A stretch of DNA of 5,366 nt from Caldifarciminota bacterium (GTDB lineage: Bacteria > Hydrothermota > Tepidihabitantia > Tepidihabitantales > CAIPLT01), in contig JANXBB010000255.1 in NCBI GenBank assembly GCA_025061975.1, positions 1 through 5,366 of the forward strand, given 5' to 3'. The position numbers and the translations under genes are program-made. Shown here piece by piece: positions 1 to 5,366 of the stretch (positions within the stretch are counted from its first letter, which is position 1; every line of letters begins with the position of its first letter). Below the pieces are notes generated by a model. The model had not been told where the DNA came from. It worked only from the letters and a program-made list of their open reading frames with translations, and made no database searches.

Positions 1-72
1 GATGCGACCTTTAGGCGTTGTCAAAGGTTAAAAATACCTTTTTACCAACCAAAAATTTGTGTTAAGGACTGA
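1..72 (+). CDS. Possible 3' tail of an upstream gene (partial, uncertain)
   Basis: Frame 1 is open from the window edge to a TGA at 70-72, giving 23 codons that begin DATFRRCQRL and end PKICVKD. If real, it would overlap the uvrC GTG start by 14 nt, the same overlap seen between the acyltransferase and mlaE at 2705-2718. A competing reading is frame 2, which ends at TAA 29-31 with the residues RPLGVVKG. That reading leaves a 27-nt leader before uvrC and has codon choices more like the rest of the window. I recognise neither peptide. A short open frame of this length can occur by chance, so only the sequence to the left can decide. Confidence 0.2.
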   Translation, partial: DATFRRCQRLKIPFYQPKICVKD

Positions 73-1867
73 ACAATTAAGTGCTGTCCCGGCAACTCCG
101 GGAGTTTATCTTTTAAAAGATAAACGCGGTAAGATTATTTATATCGGTAAATCTGCTAATCTTAAAGAACGGCTGCGAAGTTATACTCAAGAAGGTACCT
201 ATCCCTCACGAAATGCTTTAGTTCGGAGTGTGACCGATTTTGATTTTATCGAAACCGAATCCGAGGTTCAAGCTTTGATTCTTGAAGACAATTTAATTAA
301 GCTCAATAAACCGAAGTTTAATATTAGGCTAAAAGATGATAAGAAATTTCCTTATCTTAAAATTACAATTAACGAGAGCTATCCGCGAATTTTTCCTACA
401 CGCAATCTAAAAAATGACGGTTCAATTCTTTTTGGTCCATATACCAATGCGAAAAATTTACGGCGCGCAGTAAAAACTTTACAGCGGATTTTTAAGATCC
501 GAACCTGCAAAAAGAAATTACCTCTTAATAAACCGGATCGACCGTGTCTTAATTATTTAATGAAACGGTGTTTGGCTCCATGTCAGGGAAATATTTCTTC
601 AGAATTATATAAAGAGCGGATTAATCGCGTAGTAGCATTTTTGCGGGGCAGATCCGCGGGCATCGAAGACGAATTAATAAACAAAATGCGCGATGCTGCT
701 AACCGAGAAGATTTTGAAACCGCAGCACTTTATCGCGATGAACTTTTCGCTTTGCGTGACATTGTTAAAAGACAGGAAGCGGTATTTACCGATATAATTG
801 CCCGCGATATTTTTGGTTTAGCTCGTTCTGACAATACTCAAGGATATGCTAAATCGTATGCATTGATTACTTTAATCAAAATTCGCGAAGGAAAGATTAT
901 TGGTAAAGAGAATTATCCCTTCGTGTTGAGAGCACCGGCTGAATCCGAGGAGATTTTAGAAACTCTTTTACGGACAATTTATCTCCATACTTATGATATT
1001 CCTGACGAAATTTTACTACCCTGTGAATTTACCAACAAAGAACTTTTTATTCGCTGGTTCCTTGAGGAGCGCAATCGAAAAGTAAAGATTTACTATCCAA
1101 AGCGTGGGCTTGAAGCCCGACTTGTAAAATTAGCTAACACCAATGCTGAAGTGGGTCTTTGCGAAATTATTCCGCGGCCCAAACTACCCCAAGCATTGTT
1201 AGAATTGCAGCAGTATCTTAATCTAAAAAATCCTCCTCATACAATTGAGGGAGTTGATGTCTCTAATATTGCTGGGGAATATGCCACAGGTTCGATTGTA
1301 GTTTTCAAAGCAGGTCGCCCTGATAAAAAATCCTATCGGATGTTTCAAATCCGTACAGTTTTAGGACCCAACGATTATGCAATGCTTGAAGAAGTGCTAA
1401 CTCGTCGTGTGCGACGGCAATTAAATGAAAACCAAACGCTTCCAGATTTGGTATTAATCGACGGGGGTAAAGGACAACTTTCAGTTGCTGCGCGCGTATA
1501 TTCACAACTTGAAAATCAGCCTGCTCTTTTAGCATTTGCTAAACGCACTGATACTCTCTATACAGTAGATGGGAAAGAAATTTCCATTCCGGCTTATTCA
1601 CCGGCTTTAAAGTTACTAAAGCGAATACGAAACGAAGCTCATCGATTTGCAATACGCTATCATAAAAAATTACGCTCTCGAGCTCTAAGCCAATCAATAC
1701 TAGATAATATAAAAGGAATTAGTAAAAAACGTAAAGCGCAACTTCTTGCATATTTTGGAAGTATTGATAAAATAAGAGAAGCTTCGGTTGCTGAAATTGC
1801 ATCTCTTAAAGGGTTTAATTTTGAATTAGCTAAAAGGATAAAAGACGCCGTAGAAAAAATTTCTTGA
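59..1867 (+). CDS. uvrC: UvrC, excinuclease ABC subunit C
   Basis: This is the dual-incision nuclease of nucleotide excision repair. It is recruited by UvrB at a lesion and cuts the damaged strand on both sides. At 602 aa it has normal family length. Domains in order: an N-terminal GIY-YIG nuclease (about 12-92) with GVY 15-17, YIG 28-30, R38, E76 and N88 in the expected places; four cysteines, C150, C163, C171 and C175, in the spacing of the UvrC iron-sulfur region; a UVR UvrB-binding helix pair (about 203-238); an RNase H-like C-terminal nuclease with D400 (GVDVSN), D468 (LIDGG) and H528 (NEAHRFA); and a C-terminal helix-hairpin-helix region (about 547-600). The start is GTG at 59: an in-frame TAA at 29-31 leaves no other start upstream, and translation from here begins just before the PATPGVY motif. 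There is no Shine-Dalgarno sequence. The hairpin motifs read KGIS and KGFN rather than the usual PGIG, so the DNA-binding tail is divergent. Confidence 0.97.
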   Translation: MLRTEQLSAVPATPGVYLLKDKRGKIIYIGKSANLKERLRSYTQEGTYPSRNALVRSVTDFDFIETESEVQALILEDNLIKLNKPKFNIRLKDDKKFPYLKITINESYPRIFPTRNLKNDGSILFGPYTNAKNLRRAVKTLQRIFKIRTCKKKLPLNKPDRPCLNYLMKRCLAPCQGNISSELYKERINRVVAFLRGRSAGIEDELINKMRDAANREDFETAALYRDELFALRDIVKRQEAVFTDIIARDIFGLARSDNTQGYAKSYALITLIKIREGKIIGKENYPFVLRAPAESEEILETLLRTIYLHTYDIPDEILLPCEFTNKELFIRWFLEERNRKVKIYYPKRGLEARLVKLANTNAEVGLCEIIPRPKLPQALLELQQYLNLKNPPHTIEGVDVSNIAGEYATGSIVVFKAGRPDKKSYRMFQIRTVLGPNDYAMLEEVLTRRVRRQLNENQTLPDLVLIDGGKGQLSVAARVYSQLENQPALLAFAKRTDTLYTVDGKEISIPAYSPALKLLKRIRNEAHRFAIRYHKKLRSRALSQSILDNIKGISKKRKAQLLAYFGSIDKIREASVAEIASLKGFNFELAKRIKDAVEKIS

Positions 1868-1891
1868 CTTTTTAGGTGTAACCAATACCAT
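1864..1891 (+). promoter_or_regulatory. Candidate sigma70-type promoter before the acyltransferase
   Basis: TTGACT at 1864-1869 (5 of 6 matches to the -35 consensus) is followed after 16 bp by TACCAT at 1886-1891 (4 of 6 to the -10 consensus). The -35 overlaps the uvrC stop codon. A start of transcription about 7 nt after the -10 would fall at roughly 1898-1900, on the GTG start itself, so the transcript would be leaderless or nearly so. AT-rich DNA gives such matches by chance, and the genes could equally be read from upstream of uvrC. Confidence 0.27.
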
Positions 1892-1899
1892 TTTCTATT

Positions 1900-2718
1900 G
1901 TGAAATTGTTTTTGCACCGTCTGCTGCAATTGATATTTATTCTTCTGCCGCGTTTTTGGTTAATTATGGCAGCAAAGATAGCGATTTATCTTATTTATCC
2001 TTTTCTTATTGGTCCTAGAAAAGTGATTAGAAAAAATTTTTATTATATAGGTGAGGAGATAAATTCTCATAAAATCCGTGAAGTTATTTTACATTATATA
2101 CTTTTTATTGCTGATTTTTACCAAGTTAAAAAGTTAAACTTAAATACATTAAAGCAGCGGGTTAGAATCACCGGACTTAATTATTTAGATGATTTAGTAA
2201 AAAATCGCGCAAGCGGTATCTTAGTGACCGGTCATTTAGGAAACTGGGAATTGGCTGGAATTTATTTAGCAGCTTTAGGCTATCCCTTGACTGCAGTTGT
2301 TGAAGATATTGGCCCATTAGTCGAGTTTCTATTAGAGCTACGCGAAAAGACCGGGATGGAAACAATTTTGACTACCGAAACACGGAAGGTCATTAAAGCG
2401 ATTAGAGCGAAAAGAATTTTAGTACTTCTCGGAGATCGAGATGTTACAAAAACAGGGGTTTTAACACCGTTTCTTTACGGTCAAAAGAAACTACCGTCAG
2501 GACCTGCATATTTAGCTAAAAGATTTAACCTCCCAGTATTTTCGGGTTATTTTGTTTATACCCCGGATTATAATTATTTTAAAGCTCAAATTGAGCCGGT
2601 AAAATTTCCCTTAGATTCAGATGTTCGTGGTATTCAGTGCTTAATTGCTGATAAAATAGGTAGTTATATAAAAAAATATCCAACGCAGTGGATAGTATTC
2701 CAAGATGAATGGTGCTAA
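1900..2718 (+). CDS. LpxL/HtrB-family lysophospholipid (lipid A type) acyltransferase
   Basis: This 272-aa protein belongs to the bacterial lipid acyltransferase family that includes LpxL/HtrB, LpxM and the mycobacterial PIM acyltransferase PatA. Members transfer a fatty acyl chain onto a lipid precursor at the cytoplasmic face of the inner membrane. A hydrophobic N-terminal stretch (about 8-38) would anchor it, followed by the basic segment GPRKVIRKN (38-46) typical of the family. The catalytic HX4D/E motif is GHLGNWE, with H112 and E117. GDRD (178-181) and PSGPAYLAKRFNLPV (199-213) match the acceptor/acyl-site blocks of the family. The start is GTG at 1900. An in-frame stop at 1879-1881 rules out a longer ATG, GTG or TTG start, and no Shine-Dalgarno sequence lies near. 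It begins 32 bp after uvrC and overlaps mlaE by 14 bp, so translation is probably coupled to mlaE. The acceptor lipid cannot be told from sequence, and no specific gene name is justified. Confidence 0.88.
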   Translation: MKLFLHRLLQLIFILLPRFWLIMAAKIAIYLIYPFLIGPRKVIRKNFYYIGEEINSHKIREVILHYILFIADFYQVKKLNLNTLKQRVRITGLNYLDDLVKNRASGILVTGHLGNWELAGIYLAALGYPLTAVVEDIGPLVEFLLELREKTGMETILTTETRKVIKAIRAKRILVLLGDRDVTKTGVLTPFLYGQKKLPSGPAYLAKRFNLPVFSGYFVYTPDYNYFKAQIEPVKFPLDSDVRGIQCLIADKIGSYIKKYPTQWIVFQDEWC

Positions 2719-3448
2719 AATTTTTTATGAAATTTTTAATTTTATCTGGTTCCCGTTTTCAGTGATTCTCGCATCGGGAAAACCCAAAAGAACCATTGAT
2801 CGTCTTTTTGATCAATTATATGAGATTGGTATTGAATCCTTACCATTAATTTTTGTTACCTCGGTCTTTTTAGGATTAGTGATTACGATCCAAACTTATT
2901 ATCAAATTTCCGGTATGCTTCCTAAATACTTTCTGGGTCTTACTGTAGGACGAATGGTCATGATAGAACTTGCTCCGGTGTTAAGCGGCTTAGTTATTAC
3001 GGGGCGTTCAGTTTCAGCCATGGCTGCTGAAATTGGGAGTATGAAGATTACTGAGCAGTTAGATGCTCTTAGGGTAATGAAAATCGACCCCAAATATTTT
3101 TTAGCTCAACCTAGACTTTTAGCGGTCGTAATTATTACGCCAATATTGAATGGGGTGATGCTTTTGGTTACTTTATTAATTGGAGCCATATATGCGCAAC
3201 TTTTTTATCATACAGATCTCAGTGTTTTCTTTTATGGACTTACCCACCCGTTTGCACCGCGAATATTTTGGGTTAGTTTTATTAAATCAACTATTTTTGG
3301 ATTTTGGTGTGGGGCTTCGGGATTATATTACGGATTTAAAGTAGAAGGTGGGACGAAAGAAGTAGGCAAGGCGGTTACCAATGCTATAGTAACTGCAACA
3401 GTGCTGATTTTAGTTTTAGATTTTTTGGTTGCGTTAATATTTTTTTAG
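2705..3448 (+). CDS. mlaE: MlaE-family ABC transporter permease (phospholipid transport)
   Basis: This is the inner-membrane permease of an Mla/MCE-type lipid transporter, which moves phospholipids between the inner and outer membranes of diderm bacteria with MlaF as the ATPase. It has 247 aa, close to the usual 250-265. The family block is clear: IELAPVLSGLVITGR (87-101), then SAMAAEIGSMKITEQLDAL (104-122), the cytoplasmic loop that couples to the ATPase, then the DP (128-129) and QPR (135-137) positions. Hydrophobic spans lie at about 46-66, 84-101, 136-165, 187-210 and 224-247, after an amphipathic N-terminal helix. The C-terminal VGKAVTNAIVTATVLI block is also typical. The ATG at 2705 lies inside the end of the acyltransferase gene, and there is no Shine-Dalgarno sequence, so re-initiation after that gene is likely. 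The gene ends in seven Ts and TAG, 2 bp before mlaF. Plastid TGD1-like or MCE YrbE proteins are the same family. Confidence 0.95.
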   Translation: MNGAKIFYEIFNFIWFPFSVILASGKPKRTIDRLFDQLYEIGIESLPLIFVTSVFLGLVITIQTYYQISGMLPKYFLGLTVGRMVMIELAPVLSGLVITGRSVSAMAAEIGSMKITEQLDALRVMKIDPKYFLAQPRLLAVVIITPILNGVMLLVTLLIGAIYAQLFYHTDLSVFFYGLTHPFAPRIFWVSFIKSTIFGFWCGASGLYYGFKVEGGTKEVGKAVTNAIVTATVLILVLDFLVALIFF

Positions 3449-3450
3449 CA

Positions 3451-4062
3451 ATGATAAAATTAATAAATGTTACTAAAATTTTCGGAAATAGAGTCGTTTT
3501 AGATAATATTAGTTTTACACTTGAAGATAAACTAATTGCGATTCTAGGAGCAACAGGATCCGGTAAAACTGTTCTTCTAAAAATAATCAGCGGCCTTTTG
3601 AAACCTGATACTGGTATGGTTATTCTCTCCGACAGAACAAGTTTAGGATGTGTTTTTCAACATGCAGCTCTTTTTGATTCACTAACGGTTGAAGAAAACA
3701 TAGTTTTACCATTGTTAGAAACAACCGATTATTCTCAACAAACAATAAGAACAAAACTTGAGCAAATCTTAGATAAATTAAATCTTTCTTTTGAGCTCCT
3801 TAAAAGAAAGTGTCATAATTTATCAGGCGGCGAACGAAAACTGGTGGCAATTGCTCGTGCAATTATCACTGAGCCATGCTATATGCTGTATGATGAACCA
3901 ACATCGGGTCTCGATAGCGATACAACTTTACATATAACGCACGTGATTAAAAAGTTAAAGATACCCGGAGTTTTAGTAACCCACGATCTTAAAGTAATTG
4001 AATTGTTAGAGATTTCTGAACGTTATTTATTGAATATGGGGCAACTAAAAAAGATCGACTAG
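3451..4062 (+). CDS. mlaF: MlaF-type ABC transporter ATPase, compact form
   Basis: This is the nucleotide-binding subunit that would drive the MlaE permease encoded 2 bp upstream. All ABC motifs are present: A-loop aromatic F11, Walker A GATGSGKT (33-40), Q-loop Q70, signature LSGGE (124-128), Walker B YMLYDEP (144-150) with catalytic E149, D-loop GLDS (153-156) and H-loop H178. The sequence FQHAALFDSLTVEENI (69-84) is characteristic of the MlaF/Ttg2A branch, so this is more specific than a generic ABC call. At 203 aa it is much shorter than the usual 240-270. The span from Walker A to the Q-loop is about 14 residues shorter than in E. coli MlaF as I recall it, and only 25 residues follow H178, so the C-terminal extension used for dimer contacts is absent. 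No frameshift is evident. The start is ATG 3451, which begins the family-like MIKLINVTKIFG; no Shine-Dalgarno sequence precedes it, consistent with coupling to mlaE. Confidence 0.93.
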   Translation: MIKLINVTKIFGNRVVLDNISFTLEDKLIAILGATGSGKTVLLKIISGLLKPDTGMVILSDRTSLGCVFQHAALFDSLTVEENIVLPLLETTDYSQQTIRTKLEQILDKLNLSFELLKRKCHNLSGGERKLVAIARAIITEPCYMLYDEPTSGLDSDTTLHITHVIKKLKIPGVLVTHDLKVIELLEISERYLLNMGQLKKID

Positions 4063-5360
4063 GTTATTTTTCCTAGGAGAAGTTTAGGAGGGGAAACTTT
4101 TTTATTTGAAATTTTATAAGCATTTATAACTTGCTCTCTTACATATAGGACTTTATCTAAATCGTTACCACAAACCAGCGCAATTTCTTCACCTGCAGTT
4201 ACCTTCTCGCCTATTTTTTTCTGGAAGATAAATCCAGCAGAGTGATCAATCGTGTCACTTATTGTTTTTCGTCCGCACCCAAGTTCTACTGATAAAAGGC
4301 CTATTTTAAAGGCATCAATTTCTGCTATGTACCCGGTTTTAGGGGAAACTACGGGAAGTTTATATTTAGGCTGGGGGAGTATATTATAGTTTTCAATAAC
4401 TCGGTCGTCGCCACCCTGCAATTTAACGAACATTCGAAATTTTTCAAGTGCCTTGCCGGAAAGCAAAGTATTAATAAGCAGTTTTCTTGAAGCGTTGTAA
4501 GATAAATTTCGGCTGATTTTTAGCATCTCAGCTCCTAAATTTAGAGTAATTTCTAACAAATCCTTGGGCCCTTGACCTTTTAGTGTTTGAATTGCTTCTA
4601 TAACTTCCAGGGCATTACCGACTGTGTTTCCTAACGGTTGGTACATATTAGTAAGTAAAGCGCAGACTTTTTTCTTTGCTAATTTACCTATGGCACACAT
4701 CGTTTGGCCTAACTTTTTTGCATCTTTAAGTGTTTTCATAAACGCACCTTTTCCAACCTTTATATCTAAAACTAATCCGTCAATTCCTTCAGCTAGTTTT
4801 TTAGACATAATTGAAGCGGCAATTAGCGGGATAGAATCCACAGTAGCAGTTACATCACGTAATGCATAAATTTTCTTGTCCGCGGGAACAAGTTTGGAGG
4901 ATTGTCCAATAATAGCTATACCGATATTCTTTAATATTTTAATAAATTCTTCTTCATCTAATATAGTCCGGAAACCTGGAATAGATTCTAACTTATCTAA
5001 AGTGCCTCCGGTATGACCTAATGCACGGCCTGAAATCATTGGGACACATACTTCTAAGGATGCAACTAACGGAGCTAAGACCAACGAGACTTTGTCGCCG
5101 ACGCCGCCTGTGGAATGTTTATCAACTTTCGGCCCAGGAATTTGAGATAAATTTATCGTGTTACCCGAATTAATCATTACCTGGGTTAAAGCGGCTGTTT
5201 CTTTAAAATTCATCCCCCGAAAATAAATTGCCATAAGGAATGCTGAAAATTGATATTCCGGTATTGTTCCCGATATTAATCCATTCACCATGAACTGGAT
5301 TTCTTCATAACTTAATTCTTTCCCATCGCGTTTTTTAAGAATTATTTCGTATGCGGTCAT
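4059..5360 (-). CDS. pdp: Pyrimidine-nucleoside phosphorylase (thymidine phosphorylase family)
   Basis: This enzyme splits pyrimidine nucleosides with phosphate into free base and (deoxy)ribose-1-phosphate, in cytoplasmic nucleoside salvage. It has 433 aa, the length of Bacillus-type Pdp; E. coli DeoA is about 440. The N-terminal helical domain starts YEIILKKRDGKELSYEEI (4-21). The phosphate-binding loop is KHSTGGVGDK (81-90). The family signature is SGRALGHTGGTLDKLE (110-125). Base-binding residues R168, S183 and K187 stand at the numbers I recall for the Geobacillus enzyme. A C-terminal PYNP barrel-sandwich domain covers about 337-415 (SPKTGYIAEI, GCGRKT, KKIGEKVTAGEEIAL). The protein looks complete and active. 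The start is ATG (complement 5358-5360); only TTAAGG is visible upstream, too close to the ATG to be a good ribosome site. Its stop overlaps the mlaF stop by 4 nt. The overall match favours broad-specificity Pdp, but thymidine-specific DeoA cannot be excluded. Confidence 0.95.
   Translation of the reverse strand: MTAYEIILKKRDGKELSYEEIQFMVNGLISGTIPEYQFSAFLMAIYFRGMNFKETAALTQVMINSGNTINLSQIPGPKVDKHSTGGVGDKVSLVLAPLVASLEVCVPMISGRALGHTGGTLDKLESIPGFRTILDEEEFIKILKNIGIAIIGQSSKLVPADKKIYALRDVTATVDSIPLIAASIMSKKLAEGIDGLVLDIKVGKGAFMKTLKDAKKLGQTMCAIGKLAKKKVCALLTNMYQPLGNTVGNALEVIEAIQTLKGQGPKDLLEITLNLGAEMLKISRNLSYNASRKLLINTLLSGKALEKFRMFVKLQGGDDRVIENYNILPQPKYKLPVVSPKTGYIAEIDAFKIGLLSVELGCGRKTISDTIDHSAGFIFQKKIGEKVTAGEEIALVCGNDLDKVLYVREQVINAYKISNKKVSPPKLLLGKIT
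4077..4107 (+). terminator. Candidate intrinsic terminator for the uvrC-mlaF transcript
   Basis: AAGTTT at 4080-4085 pairs with AAACTT at 4094-4099 around an 8-nt loop, AGGAGGGG. The stem can be lengthened to 9 pairs (4077-4085 with 4094-4102) using two G-T wobbles. The RNA continues as U, A, UUU, so the U-rich 3' arm runs into a short U-tract. It lies 15 bp after the mlaF stop and inside the 3' end of the convergent phosphorylase gene. The stem is AT-rich and therefore weak, and the sequence is also constrained as coding DNA on the other strand. Confidence 0.35.
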
Positions 5361-5366
5361 CCTTAA

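Noticed and set aside
23..43. Hairpin AAAGGT/ACCTTT with a 7-nt loop followed by Ts before uvrC
   Set aside because: Only 6 pairs, AT-rich, and the T run is partly used by the stem; too weak to call a terminator without knowing the upstream gene.
18..46. TTGTCA at 18-23 as a -35 element for uvrC, and TTGACA on the - strand (complement 19-24) as a -35 of a divergent promoter
   Set aside because: The + strand partner at the right distance (TTTACC, 41-46) matches only 3 of 6 -10 positions, and the - strand partner would fall outside the window.
1305..1535. 76-codon open frame on the - strand inside uvrC
   Set aside because: It lies wholly within the conserved nuclease domain of UvrC on the other strand and shows no family resemblance; a shadow frame.
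1660..1929. 89-codon open frame on the - strand across the uvrC end
   Set aside because: It runs antisense to the UvrC hairpin region and the start of the acyltransferase; the composition follows the real genes and no motif is visible.
2177..2365. 62-codon open frame on the - strand inside the acyltransferase
   Set aside because: Antisense to the catalytic HX4E region, with no recognisable features.
2902..3093. 63-codon open frame on the - strand inside mlaE
   Set aside because: Antisense to the most conserved MlaE block, so its openness is explained by that gene.
4047..4076. CTAGG/CCTAG inverted repeat around the shared stop codons as a terminator for the phosphorylase gene
   Set aside because: Only 5 pairs with an 8-nt loop, and the T6 run on the - strand begins 6 nt beyond the stem; not a convincing intrinsic terminator.
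4624..4869. 81-codon open frame on the + strand inside the phosphorylase gene
   Set aside because: Antisense to conserved phosphorylase sequence, with no support of its own.

Overview
The window is a compact, AT-rich piece of bacterial chromosome. It holds four genes on the + strand (uvrC, a lysophospholipid-type acyltransferase, mlaE, mlaF) running head to tail, and one gene on the - strand (a pyrimidine-nucleoside phosphorylase, pdp/deoA type) that converges on them. Coding density is extreme. The intergenic gaps are 32 bp and 2 bp, the acyltransferase and mlaE overlap by 14 bp, and the two convergent genes share the same CTAG tetranucleotide for their stop codons. No RNA genes, mobile elements, CRISPR arrays or long repeats were seen.

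The Mla-type lipid transport pair and the LpxL/HtrB-like acyltransferase point to a diderm (outer-membrane) bacterium. None of the four + strand starts has a recognisable Shine-Dalgarno sequence. The E-then-F order of the mla genes and the divergent sequences would suit an FCB-group lineage or a related uncultivated phylum, but this is inference and the window cannot fix the taxon.

Layout: positions 1-58 are a short leader that may carry the tail of an upstream gene. Positions 59-1867 encode UvrC, the nucleotide-excision-repair nuclease, with its catalytic and cysteine motifs intact. Positions 1900-2718 encode a membrane-associated acyltransferase. Positions 2705-3448 encode the MlaE permease and 3451-4062 the MlaF ATPase. 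These last three form a tight unit that probably acts on envelope lipids. Positions 4059-5360 (-) encode a nucleoside salvage enzyme that is functionally unrelated.

The points most worth a second look concern the lipid unit. MlaF is unusually short (203 aa), no MCE-domain (MlaD) gene follows the pair before the convergent gene, and one extra T in a T7 run at the end of mlaE would fuse MlaE in frame to MlaF. I did not find evidence for a wholly new system; these are variants of known families.
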